Shown piece after piece: positions 1-8,580 of a stretch of DNA of 64,000 nucleotides. The first letter of the stretch is position 1, and the number at the start of each line of letters is the position of its first letter. Under the pieces are notes generated by a model that saw only the letters and a program-made list of their open reading frames with translations, was not told the origin of the DNA and did no database searches. Made by a program: the position numbers and the translations under genes. Source of the DNA: Acidihalobacter aeolianus (lineage in GTDB: Bacteria; Pseudomonadota; Gammaproteobacteria; DSM-5130; Acidihalobacteraceae); contig NZ_CP017448.1 in NCBI RefSeq assembly GCF_001753165.1, positions 2,188,462-2,252,461 on the forward strand. Direction: 5' to 3'.

Positions 1-837
1 CTCGGCCAGCCACTGCGCGACGCGCAACGCGTTGGCGCAGTGCGCACGCATGCGCAGGCTCAAGGTTTCCAGTCCCTTGAGGAAGATCCAGGCGTTGAAC
101 GGACTCATCGTCGGCCCCGCGGTACGCAGCACTCCGAAGACTTCCTTGCCCACGATCTCCGCCCCGCCCACGACGGCACCGCCCACCGCACGCCCTTGGC
201 CATCGAGGTACTTGGTCGCCGAATGGATGACCAGATCGGCGCCCAGTGCCAGCGGTCGCTGCAGGGCAGGCGTACAGAAGCAATTATCCACCGCGAGCAA
301 CGCCCCGCCCGCGTGGGCGATCTCTGCCAGGGCGGCGATATCGACGATCTCGGTGAGCGGATTCGACGGCGTTTCGACGAAGAGCATCCGGGTATTGGGG
401 CGCAGAGCGACGCGCCAGCCGTCGAGATCGCACAGGTTGACGAAATCGACCTCAATGCCGAAACGACGCAGATAACGGTCGAAGAGCACCGTCGTGGTAC
501 CGAACACGCTGCGCGAACAGATCAGATGATCGCCATGCTGCAGGGTGGCCATGCAGGCGGCCAGGATGGCGGCCATGCCCGACGCCGTAGCGACACAGGC
601 TTCCCCGCCCTCCAGCGCGGCCAGCCGGTCCTGGAAGGTGCGCACGGTGGGGTTGGTGAAGCGGGAATAGATGTTTCCCGGAATTTCCCCGGAAAAACGC
701 GCCGCCGCCTCCGCGGCACTGCCGAAGGCAAAGCTGGAAGTGGTGAAAATCGGCTCGGAATGCTCGCCTTCGCCGGTACGCACCTGACCGGCACGGACCG
801 CCAGCGTGTCGAAATCGTAGTTGTCGTATGAATCCAT
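1..837 (-). CDS. metZ: O-succinylhomoserine sulfhydrylase (3' part outside window)
   Basis: PLP-dependent Cys/Met-metabolism enzyme that makes homocysteine from O-succinylhomoserine and sulfide. The frame stays open from an ATG at 837 to the left edge (279 codons), so the C-terminus is missing. The N-terminus MDSYDNYDFDTLAVRAGQ is typical of the family. The segment TNPTV, a Gly-rich PLP-binding stretch around SGMAAI, and SATKYLDGQGR with the PLP lysine are all readable. A strong Shine-Dalgarno (GGAGGGG) lies about 8 nt upstream. In many gammaproteobacteria metZ directly follows purF; here three unrelated genes intervene. Cystathionine gamma-synthase is a related alternative, but the overall sequence favours MetZ. 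Confidence 0.9.
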   Translation of the reverse strand, partial: MDSYDNYDFDTLAVRAGQVRTGEGEHSEPIFTTSSFAFGSAAEAAARFSGEIPGNIYSRFTNPTVRTFQDRLAALEGGEACVATASGMAAILAACMATLQHGDHLICSRSVFGTTTVLFDRYLRRFGIEVDFVNLCDLDGWRVALRPNTRMLFVETPSNPLTEIVDIAALAEIAHAGGALLAVDNCFCTPALQRPLALGADLVIHSATKYLDGQGRAVGGAVVGGAEIVGKEVFGVLRTAGPTMSPFNAWIFLKGLETLSLRMRAHCANALRVAQWLAE

Positions 838-906
838 GCGGTTGAACCCCTCCGCCGGGTATGATTTTGACTGCGCGGGGCCGGCATGCGCCGACCCGCC
901 AAAAGC

Positions 907-941
907 GCTAAAGCAGGTCCGGAAGGGCCTCTCGCTTTAGC
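907..941. other. Strong hairpin in the metZ / PhnD-like divergent intergenic region
   Basis: GCTAAAGC (907-914) pairs perfectly with GCTTTAGC (934-941). Inside it, AGGTCC (915-920) pairs with GGGCCT (925-930) around a GGAA tetraloop, leaving a 3-nt bulge. Read on the minus strand it lies in the putative metZ 5' leader, about 70 nt before the start. No clear U-tract follows, so it is not a convincing terminator, and I recognise no riboswitch consensus. Nothing else is visible in the 838-1168 gap. Confidence 0.5.
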
Positions 942-1168
942 CGCATTTATAAAGCGCCCGCAAGCTGAAGACTCAAATCGGCGCTGATCGAACGCTACCT
1001 ATGCACGTCGAGGGTGTCAATCGATTACTGGAATATCACGGCCCTTTGCGGCGTCTTTAATGAGCCAGGCCTTATCCAACGATAACCTCCAATTATGACT
1101 CTCTCATCGGCTATAGTTATCAAACTGCAATGATTACTACTGCGTGCGCTCAGGGACCCAACAAACCC

Positions 1169-2059
1169 ATGAAATCCACAGGGCTCCAATTGCTGTTTCA
1201 CTGGGTGAAACACTGCACGGCGACGCTTATTGCACTATGGCTTTCCGCTCCTGTCGCCTTAGCAATGGAAGCGTCTCCCCATACCATCAGCCCGGACCAA
1301 CTCTTTTCCTTCGCGGTCGTACCGCAATATACGCCCCAAAAAGTAAGACAGATTTGGCAACCCATACTGACCGCCGTGGAACACGCTTCCGGCATCAGAC
1401 TCAAGCTCATAGTCCCACCGAATATCCAAAGCTTCGAGCATGACCTTTATGCCGGCAAATATGATTTCGCCTACATGAATCCCTATCATCTGCTGATCGC
1501 TCATCGCCAGCAGGATTATCGCCCCATTTTGGCTAATGCGCACCGCACACTCCGGGGGATCATTGTTGTATCCAAGCGAGGGGGGATCAAACGCCTTTCC
1601 GAATTGTCCGGGTTACGCATGGCCTTTCCGGCCCCCGACGCTTTCGCAGCCAGCATGCTCATACGTTCCGAACTCAAACTTCAGTACCATATTTCCGTAA
1701 TACCGTGGTATGTGGTCAACCATAGCTCTGTCTTCATGGATGTCGCCTTGGGTCTTGCCCCTGCGGGTGGCGGTGTCTACGCCACTCTGCAACAGCAGCC
1801 TAGACAGATCCGCCAACGCCTACGCGTACTCTATGAAACGCCCCCTATGCCCACCCACCCCATCGCCGTGGATGGCCATCGTGTTCCGCCGAGTGTAGTT
1901 CATCGCGTCACCGACGCCTTCCTCGGCTTGAAGGCAACCCGGGAAGGTCGCCACCTGCTTGCCGCAGTTCCTTTCGTCGAGATCGAGAAAACCTCCTACG
2001 ACCGATATCGGCCGCTGGAAGCGCTGGATCTGAATCAATTCGTGGGCAAAGGACACTAA
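1169..2059 (+). CDS. PhnD-like phosphate/phosphonate-family periplasmic binding protein
   Basis: Periplasmic substrate-binding protein of the PhnD/PtxB type, 296 aa. A signal peptide (MKSTGLQLLFHWVKHC... ending in a VALA cleavage motif) supports the ATG at 1169 over one at 1130, which lacks a ribosome site and would put 13 polar residues in front. The family motif FAYMNPYHLLIAHR and the block LSGLRMAFPAPDAFAASML are visible. No ABC permease or ATPase gene is nearby. The next gene, 4 nt downstream, is a membrane GGDEF/EAL protein, so it may act as a ligand-sensing subunit rather than in uptake (inference). The ligand is unknown; phosphonate is not implied. Confidence 0.8.
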   Translation: MKSTGLQLLFHWVKHCTATLIALWLSAPVALAMEASPHTISPDQLFSFAVVPQYTPQKVRQIWQPILTAVEHASGIRLKLIVPPNIQSFEHDLYAGKYDFAYMNPYHLLIAHRQQDYRPILANAHRTLRGIIVVSKRGGIKRLSELSGLRMAFPAPDAFAASMLIRSELKLQYHISVIPWYVVNHSSVFMDVALGLAPAGGGVYATLQQQPRQIRQRLRVLYETPPMPTHPIAVDGHRVPPSVVHRVTDAFLGLKATREGRHLLAAVPFVEIEKTSYDRYRPLEALDLNQFVGKGH

Positions 2060-2063
2060 GCTC

Positions 2064-5000
2064 ATGGGCATCCGGTTCAAACTACAGGCCCCCTTCATCG
2101 CGATAACCCTGATTCTGTTCGCGACCATTGCCGGTCTGTATTTCTACTGGATACCACAGGTCGACGAGAGGGCATTCGTGCAACTGGAGCATGCGACCCT
2201 GTCAGAAATGCAGTTGTCTGCGGAAACCATTGCGCCCGCGCTCGAGGATGGCAACATCGCCTTGATCCAGGACGAGCTGCGCACGATCCATGACCAGCAT
2301 CCCCACTGGATCGAACTCACCCTGCGTGATCGTGACGGCGTGAGGCTTTACCCGCTCTTCGGCCTTCGGCCAATTACCCGGGATCCGAAGCAACAGGATA
2401 TCGGTGACGCATCAGCCTATCGCCAAAGCCTGCACATGACCTTACCGATCAAGAACCGCTTGGGCGATGCCATCGGGTATCTTCAGGTCTCCGCCGACAA
2501 CTACTACATGGAACAACAGGAACACCGCACGATCCTCCTGACTCTGACCATCCTGAGCGTCATGGTCGCCTACATCATCTCCATCGGACTGTTTCTAATG
2601 GAGCGGTGGTTCAATCGTCCTTTGCGCGACCTGCTTGCTGCGACTCACAGAATTACGGTAGGTGACTACGACTCTCCCATCAAAACCCTGGCCCATGATG
2701 AAATCGGTCTGCTCGCAAGCCATTTCAACCAAATGCGTAGCAAGGTTCACAATCGCGAACTCAGCCTACAGGACGCGACCCATGAAGCTGAAAAGCTACG
2801 CGACACCTATGCTGCGCTTAGCGAATTGAATGCATTCATTGCGGAACGTCCTTCGCCTCCTGAACTCATTCAACGTTCGGCCTCCATCATGCAAAGAGCC
2901 CTGAAACCCGATTTGATTTGGATAGCACGTGTCGATTGGGACGACTTAAGCCTCAAGTGCGAGCACATCAGCCACCCATCTGAAAACCACTTGGACCACG
3001 GCGGCATTGAGCAGGCCATCTCGGCCATTAGAATCGGTGACAATCACGCTACGAATATCTTCCAGCAGATCATGATCGGCGGTGGGGTGCGTTGTGTACC
3101 CTCTCTTTTCGAGGAACAGGGTCTGGGCAGCTGGTGGGTTCTGTTATCCCGCCTGGACATCGACTGCATGCTGGTTGCGCCCATCATGACGGATGGGCAC
3201 GTCTCCAGAATAGTCGCGCTGTTTGGTGGCGAAAAGGGCGTTTGCGAACCCAGAAAAATCAAACTGCTCGAAGAACTCTCCGAAAGAATGGGCTTGTCGT
3301 TGGAAGACCACGCAAAGGATCAGGAACTGCAGTGGCACGCACATTACGATCCGCTGACCCAGCTACCCAACCGAACATTGTTCATGGGGCACCTTACCGA
3401 ATTACGCAGCAAATCCCTCATGCATGCCCAGGAACAACACTTCGCGGTAGGTATTCTCGATTTACACGGGCTTAAGAGCATCAATGACCGTTTGGGCCAT
3501 CAAAGTGGCGACATCGCAATCCGAGAGCTTGCAAACCGCCTCATCACGCATCAGCAGCCAGGGGATCTCATTGCACGATTAAATGGTGACGAATTTGGCC
3601 TGATTCTCTTCCCGGCTCGCGGCGACCCCCATTGGCAACATGCATTGAAGCGGTTGCTGGAAGATCTGACCGCACCATTCCTTCTCCCTGAAGGAGAAAG
3701 CATAGAGATCCAATCCCATATTGGTCTGGCCATGAGTCCCACTGACGGCAAACATCCGGAATCACTGCTGCGTCGTGCCGATTTGGCCTTGCAGGAAGCA
3801 AAATCCAACGAAGTATCCTGTTATCGCTTCTTCACACCCGCAATGGAAGAGCAAATGCTGCGCCGCTATCACGTGCAGCATGAGTTCATGGAGCTTATCG
3901 AGAAGAACGGACTGGAACTACATTACCAGCCTCAAATGGACATCGCCGCCTCGACCATTATCGGGTACGAAGCACTGATCCGATGGCCTCTACCTGAAGG
4001 CGGATATCGCCCGGTCAGCGAATTCATCACCCAGGTCGAGTTAGACGGACGTCTGATCCGGGCATTGGGCTGTTATGTCATCCGGAATGCTCTTGCCCAG
4101 CTGGAGACGTGGAAAGTATTCGGCTATGCAACCACTGTTTCCGTAAACATTGGCGCTCGCCACCTGTTGGCCCCGGAGTTCCTGCAGGACCTTGACCACA
4201 ACTTAGCTCGGCATGAGTCCGTACGGCATGCGCTCAAAATCGAAATTACCGAAACCGCCTATCTCAACGACCTGGGCAAGACGGCCAAGGTTCTGCACGC
4301 ATGCCATAAACGTGGCATCAAGGTTTCACTCGACGATTTCGGCACGGGGTACGCCTCGTTGAGCTATCTGCAGCGCCTACCCTGCGATCAGATCAAGATC
4401 GACCAGAGCTTCATCAGGCAAATCTTCGACGTCCCACAGAATCAGGCCATTGTCGCCGCACTCATTACTGCCGCACGCCAGATGGACCTGGAAGTAATTG
4501 CCGAAGGCGTTGAGACCACCGCACACGCCATCAGACTACTAGAAATGGGTTGCTTGACCGTACAAGGCTATGCGGCCTCCAAGCCCATGCCCGCCGATCA
4601 GGTCATCCCTTGGGCACAAGCTCAAATCCCCAATGTCACCTTGCCTGAATGGGCACGTGCCGCAGTCAACCTCTATGACTGCCGATTGCTCGCTATTGCT
4701 GCCGAGCATCATCTAAGCGCCTGCAACAGCTGTGAATTCTCCGCCAACAGGGCCTTTAGTGATATTTCAGCCGCCACAACTGGAGATCAAACCTGTCGAT
4801 TCAATCTCTGGTACGAGCGGGAAGGCAGAGAGACATACGGCGAACATCCGGAGTTTGAACGCCTGGGTCAAGCACATGAGCGCACACATAAAATCGAGTC
4901 CGCCAGCTGCCAACTCTGCAGAACCCCATGCCATCAAGATCCGTCCAGCAGCAGCCAAGAATCGATTCCGCATGACACACAAGCAGCCCAATCCGAATTT

Positions 5001-5096
5001 CTGAAGTTGTTTTGGGAAGTGGTTAGCCCGGAAGAATACGACGCCCTGATTACATCCAGAAGGCGTGACTCAAAAATGATTGGGGATGTCGGTTAA
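2064..5096 (+). CDS. Membrane HAMP-GAF-GGDEF-EAL protein with C-terminal CZB-like zinc domain
   Basis: 1010 aa. Membrane segment near residues 8-28, periplasmic sensor region, second membrane segment about 157-180, HAMP, GAF-like region about 255-420, GGDEF about 430-590, EAL about 600-850. The GGDEF signature is NGDEF, with the first Gly replaced, and the RxxD inhibitory site is absent (QPGD), so cyclase activity is doubtful. The EAL domain keeps EALIRW, DDFGTGYASL, KIDQSF and AEGVE, so phosphodiesterase activity is plausible. The tail (about 870-950) has His882/883, Cys911 in a CxxxxW context, His928 and His938/His942 as HxxxH, resembling the chemoreceptor zinc-binding CZB domain. A CxxCxxxC follows. 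Its 3' end overlaps the convergent transpeptidase gene by 27 nt. Confidence 0.85.
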   Translation: MGIRFKLQAPFIAITLILFATIAGLYFYWIPQVDERAFVQLEHATLSEMQLSAETIAPALEDGNIALIQDELRTIHDQHPHWIELTLRDRDGVRLYPLFGLRPITRDPKQQDIGDASAYRQSLHMTLPIKNRLGDAIGYLQVSADNYYMEQQEHRTILLTLTILSVMVAYIISIGLFLMERWFNRPLRDLLAATHRITVGDYDSPIKTLAHDEIGLLASHFNQMRSKVHNRELSLQDATHEAEKLRDTYAALSELNAFIAERPSPPELIQRSASIMQRALKPDLIWIARVDWDDLSLKCEHISHPSENHLDHGGIEQAISAIRIGDNHATNIFQQIMIGGGVRCVPSLFEEQGLGSWWVLLSRLDIDCMLVAPIMTDGHVSRIVALFGGEKGVCEPRKIKLLEELSERMGLSLEDHAKDQELQWHAHYDPLTQLPNRTLFMGHLTELRSKSLMHAQEQHFAVGILDLHGLKSINDRLGHQSGDIAIRELANRLITHQQPGDLIARLNGDEFGLILFPARGDPHWQHALKRLLEDLTAPFLLPEGESIEIQSHIGLAMSPTDGKHPESLLRRADLALQEAKSNEVSCYRFFTPAMEEQMLRRYHVQHEFMELIEKNGLELHYQPQMDIAASTIIGYEALIRWPLPEGGYRPVSEFITQVELDGRLIRALGCYVIRNALAQLETWKVFGYATTVSVNIGARHLLAPEFLQDLDHNLARHESVRHALKIEITETAYLNDLGKTAKVLHACHKRGIKVSLDDFGTGYASLSYLQRLPCDQIKIDQSFIRQIFDVPQNQAIVAALITAARQMDLEVIAEGVETTAHAIRLLEMGCLTVQGYAASKPMPADQVIPWAQAQIPNVTLPEWARAAVNLYDCRLLAIAAEHHLSACNSCEFSANRAFSDISAATTGDQTCRFNLWYEREGRETYGEHPEFERLGQAHERTHKIESASCQLCRTPCHQDPSSSSQESIPHDTQAAQSEFLKLFWEVVSPEEYDALITSRRRDSKMIGDVG

Positions 5097-5789
5097 AGGC
5101 CTGTTACCCGGGGCGATGTACACCAGTGTACCGACAGGCACTTGGCTAAAGAGCTCGATCACATCCTTATTCATCATGCGCACGCAACCATGCGAAGACG
5201 GGATGCCAATGCGGCCCTCTTCCGGCGTTCCGTGGATGTATATGTAGCGGCTGTGGGTGTCCACGTCGCCACCTTCGTTGAAACCAGGCTGCAAACCCGT
5301 CAGCCACATTACCCGACTTGTGACCAGATCCCTTTCTGATCGATTCTCTGGATTGGTGATGATTCGCGCCAGTTTTCCAGTATCGCGACGCGACTTGAAG
5401 ATAGTGCCAGCCGGTGCGCCCTCGCCGAATTTCTGTGCGATTCGGAAAACACCCACAGGCGTGCGATTGCTACCCTCCCGATTACCGATACCCCATTGTG
5501 AGGTGGATACGCGATAGGTTAGCTGCACGTGGCCGTGATCTAGCAGATACAGGCGCTGCTGACGCACATCGACCACGATGACATGTGCATCTTCCGGTCC
5601 TGGGTAGCGCCGCGCCAGCTCTCGCGCCACCGCGGCCAGGGTCTGCGCAGAGGCCTCGCCGGACGGTGTCGCGATCACGGTCTTATGGTCCGGCGGCAAG
5701 GCCAAGGGTATGGTTTCGGCCCGCACGGCAGTAGCACACAGCAAAAGTGATACGAGGCCGCAGAGCGGCCCGAGGACATTGCGCAACAT
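5070..5789 (-). CDS. L,D-transpeptidase (YkuD family)
   Basis: Periplasmic peptidoglycan cross-linking or lipoprotein-anchoring enzyme, 239 aa. The start at 5789 gives a clear signal peptide (MLRNVLGPLCGLVSLLLC... ending AVRA). Upstream in-frame sequence overlaps purF and is Arg-rich shadow. The catalytic signature is present: YIYIHGTPEEGRIG followed by SHGCVRM, with the Cys nucleophile. It starts 7 nt after the purF stop on the same strand, so it is probably co-transcribed with purF. Its own ribosome site is weak, suggesting translational coupling. Substrate preference (ErfK/YbiS-like anchoring versus 3-3 cross-linking) cannot be decided. Confidence 0.88.
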   Translation of the reverse strand: MLRNVLGPLCGLVSLLLCATAVRAETIPLALPPDHKTVIATPSGEASAQTLAAVARELARRYPGPEDAHVIVVDVRQQRLYLLDHGHVQLTYRVSTSQWGIGNREGSNRTPVGVFRIAQKFGEGAPAGTIFKSRRDTGKLARIITNPENRSERDLVTSRVMWLTGLQPGFNEGGDVDTHSRYIYIHGTPEEGRIGIPSSHGCVRMMNKDVIELFSQVPVGTLVYIAPGNRPLTDIPNHF

Positions 5790-5796
5790 AGGGCAT

Positions 5797-7302
5797 TCAA
5801 ACCGTGTTGTGGAGATCGATATGGGCCTGGCGCGGGACTCGCACCACACTGGCCCCCTCACCGCGCCGACGCTCCAGCGCGGCAAGATAATCCCGACTGA
5901 CGCCGGTGACGTAATCACCGTCAAACACCGCCGTGTCGAAACGACCGAGCTTGGGATTGCCCTTCTGCACCGCACGCACCAGATCCGGCAAATCCTGGTA
6001 AAACAGACGATCCGCGCAGATCGCTTCGCAGACTTCCTGCTCGGTGCGTCCGTGGGCGATCAATTCGTCGGCCGCGGGCATGTCGATGCCGTAAATATTC
6101 GGATAGCGTACCGGCGGGGAAGCCGAAGCGAAGTACACCCGACGTGCGCCGGCATCGCGAGCCATCATCACGATCTCACGCGAAGTGGTGCCGCGCACGA
6201 TGGAATCGTCCACCAACAGCACATTCTTACCTTGGAACTCGAGACCGATGGGATTGAGCTTCTGGCGCACCGACTTCTTGCGCTGGGTCTGGCCCGGCAT
6301 GATGAAGGTTCGCGCGATGTAGCGGTTCTTGATGAAGCCTTCGCGATACTTCACCCCCAGGCGCATTGCCAGCTCCAGGGCGGAAGTTCGGCTGGTTTCC
6401 GGTATCGGGATCACCACATCGATATCGTGGTCCGACCATTCGCGCTGGATCTTGCGACCCAGGTAGTCACCCATGCGCATCCGCGCCTTGTGCACGAAAA
6501 CGTCGTCGATAATCGAGTCCGGTCTGGCGAAATAGACGTATTCGAAGATGCACGGCGAATACTGGGCATTGTCCGCGCATTGTCGGCTGTGCAGATGTCC
6601 GGCGAGATCGATATAGACCGCTTCGCCCGGCGCCAGATCGCGGATCAGCTTGAAGCCCAACGCATCCAGGGCAACGCTCTCCGAGGCGACCATGTATTCG
6701 AGTCCGTCAGGAGTCTCGCGCATGCCGTAGACCACCGGACGAATGCCATAAGGATCGCGGAAGGCGAGAATACCGTGGCCGTTGATCATGGCTACCACAG
6801 CATAGGCACCCTGGCAGCGGCGGTGTACGGCAGCAACCGCGTGGAACACGTGATCCGGCTCCAGATGCAGCGGCTGCTGATGCAGCAGTTCCTGAGCGAA
6901 GATATTGAGCAACACCTCGGAGTCGGATTCGGTATTGATATGACGCCGATCCTGCAAGAACAGTTCGCGCTTGAGCGATTCGGTATTGATCAGGTTGCCG
7001 TTATGGCCCAGCGTGATCCCAAAAGGAGAGTTGACGTAGAACGGCTGCGCTTCGGCCGACGAAGAAGACCCTGCAGTCGGATAGCGCACATGGCCGATAC
7101 CGACGTTGCCCACCAACTCCTGCATATGCCGGCCACGAAAAACGTCACGTACCAGCCCGTTGCCCTTGCGCAAATACAGACGCCCATCGTGATAGGTGAC
7201 GATGCCCGCAGCGTCCTGCCCTCGGTGCTGCAACACAGTCAGTCCGTCGTACAAGGATTGATTGACGGGGCTTTGCCCGACGATGCCTATGATCCCGCAC
7301 AC
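5797..7302 (-). CDS. purF: Amidophosphoribosyltransferase
   Basis: First committed step of purine synthesis: PRPP plus glutamine to phosphoribosylamine. 501 aa, the usual length. The N-terminal glutaminase starts MCGIIGIVG, so Cys2 is the nucleophile after Met removal, followed by [11 protein letters not shown]. The PRPP-binding loop [14 protein letters not shown] is intact near residue 360. It lies downstream of cvpA on the same strand (45-nt gap) and ahead of the transpeptidase gene, at the tail of the trp-acc-fol cluster. No operator was recognised. Confidence 0.97.
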   Translation of the reverse strand: MCGIIGIVGQSPVNQSLYDGLTVLQHRGQDAAGIVTYHDGRLYLRKGNGLVRDVFRGRHMQELVGNVGIGHVRYPTAGSSSSAEAQPFYVNSPFGITLGHNGNLINTESLKRELFLQDRRHINTESDSEVLLNIFAQELLHQQPLHLEPDHVFHAVAAVHRRCQGAYAVVAMINGHGILAFRDPYGIRPVVYGMRETPDGLEYMVASESVALDALGFKLIRDLAPGEAVYIDLAGHLHSRQCADNAQYSPCIFEYVYFARPDSIIDDVFVHKARMRMGDYLGRKIQREWSDHDIDVVIPIPETSRTSALELAMRLGVKYREGFIKNRYIARTFIMPGQTQRKKSVRQKLNPIGLEFQGKNVLLVDDSIVRGTTSREIVMMARDAGARRVYFASASPPVRYPNIYGIDMPAADELIAHGRTEQEVCEAICADRLFYQDLPDLVRAVQKGNPKLGRFDTAVFDGDYVTGVSRDYLAALERRRGEGASVVRVPRQAHIDLHNTV

Positions 7303-7347
7303 GCAGCGAGGCCCTCCGATAATTGAGCGTGTATGAACGCGCCAGTA

Positions 7348-7839
7348 TCAGCCATAGCTGATCTGGTCCGCCAATCTGGGGGGCAGATAACCGCGCAGCC
7401 AGATCGCGACACGCTGAAAATGTTCCAAAAGATAGGAGTGGTGCCACCAATTTTCCTGCGGAAGCGTCGTCAACCCTGCCAGCAGCACCAGCAGGATGAC
7501 CAGTAGCGCTCCGCGCACCAGACCGAAGAAAACGCCAAGAGCACGGTCCGTTCCGGACAGCCCCGTCCGTTTGATCAATTGCGCAGCGAGATTATTAAAC
7601 AGCGCCCCAAGTACGAGGGTGATGATGAACAGCAATCCAAATGCGACCCAAAGGCGGAGAATTTGTGAGTGTATAGCCCCCGGCAGGATAGCAGCCAATC
7701 TGTCCGAGAATTCCAGCGCAAGCCAGATCGCAAGTGCCCAGGTTGCCAGTGAGAGTGATTCGCGCACAAACCCACGAAACAGGCTGACGATCACCGACAC
7801 CACCATGATGGCGACGATCAGTATGTCGGCGCCGTTCAT
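7348..7839 (-). CDS. cvpA: CvpA family inner-membrane protein
   Basis: 163 aa with four predicted hydrophobic segments, beginning MNGADILIVAIMVVSVIVSL and containing the family block LSLATWALAIWLALEFS. CvpA is required for colicin V production in E. coli; its molecular role is unclear. It overlaps the SPOR-domain gene by 4 nt, indicating translational coupling, and sits directly upstream of purF as in many gammaproteobacteria. Confidence 0.92.
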   Translation of the reverse strand: MNGADILIVAIMVVSVIVSLFRGFVRESLSLATWALAIWLALEFSDRLAAILPGAIHSQILRLWVAFGLLFIITLVLGALFNNLAAQLIKRTGLSGTDRALGVFFGLVRGALLVILLVLLAGLTTLPQENWWHHSYLLEHFQRVAIWLRGYLPPRLADQISYG

Positions 7840-8549
7840 GGGTAGGGAACCACAATGCCTTTGAGCTTGACGGCATGGTCGATGCGCACCAGCATCGACT
7901 CGGCCTTGGGTTTTGACAGCCGAGGCCCGACACGGACTCGGAAATAGGTTTTACCGGCATGCCGAAAACGGTCGATATAGGAATCGAAGCCTTTCTTGCG
8001 CAAGCGGTCACGCAACATATTTGCGCTATTTTCATCCACCAGGCTCGCCACTTGTACGACCCAGGCGGTAACCACCGGCTTGCCGGGAGGGGCAGTGACC
8101 GTACTTGACGGCGGCGGCGCAGGCGGTTTCGGACTCGCCCTGGGCGCCGATGTCGGGGCTGGCATAGGTGCCATCTGTGCCGGCTTGGGTGCCTGTTTAG
8201 GCGCAGGTTCGGCCGCGCGCCGCTGAGTCGGGGACGCCACAACAGGCTTTTCCGCCGGGGACGGAAGCATGGGGGGCGTGGCTGCAGGCGCTTTTGCCAC
8301 CGTCGAGGGTACGGATGACGTTGCCATCTGTGGCAATGGGGCAACATTCGCTGGCATTGCCTGGCTCGTTGCAGGCGGCAACGGAGGGTGGCTCGCACCA
8401 TTGAAATGGTAATTGGGTTCGGGTGGCAGCTTCATCTTCACCGCAACAGGCTTGGACCCACCTCCGCTGAGCAGCATGGGCAGGAAGATGACGGCCAAAG
8501 CGATCAGTACAGCCGCACCGATCAGGCGTTGTTGCAGACGCTTATCCAT
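7836..8549 (-). CDS. dedD: SPOR-domain membrane protein, DedD-like
   Basis: 237 aa. Short cytoplasmic N-terminus (MDKRLQQRLIGA), one membrane segment (about residues 12-30), a Pro/Ala/Lys-rich periplasmic linker (about 40-155) and a C-terminal SPOR domain (about 160-237) beginning WVVQVASLVDENSANML. SPOR domains bind glycan strands lacking stem peptides and target proteins to the septum. Its position between folC and cvpA matches dedD. Confidence 0.9.
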   Translation of the reverse strand: MDKRLQQRLIGAAVLIALAVIFLPMLLSGGGSKPVAVKMKLPPEPNYHFNGASHPPLPPATSQAMPANVAPLPQMATSSVPSTVAKAPAATPPMLPSPAEKPVVASPTQRRAAEPAPKQAPKPAQMAPMPAPTSAPRASPKPPAPPPSSTVTAPPGKPVVTAWVVQVASLVDENSANMLRDRLRKKGFDSYIDRFRHAGKTYFRVRVGPRLSKPKAESMLVRIDHAVKLKGIVVPYP

Positions 8550-8580
8550 AGTCGCCGACGTCTCGAAGGAACGCTGGGGA

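Noticed and set aside
907-941. SAM riboswitch, tRNA or intrinsic terminator before metZ
   Set aside because: No SAM-aptamer consensus, no cloverleaf, and no U-run after the hairpin.
5710-7326. Long open frame (538 codons) antisense to purF
   Set aside because: Mirrors the codon bias of purF, His/Arg/Asp-rich, no family features or ribosome site.
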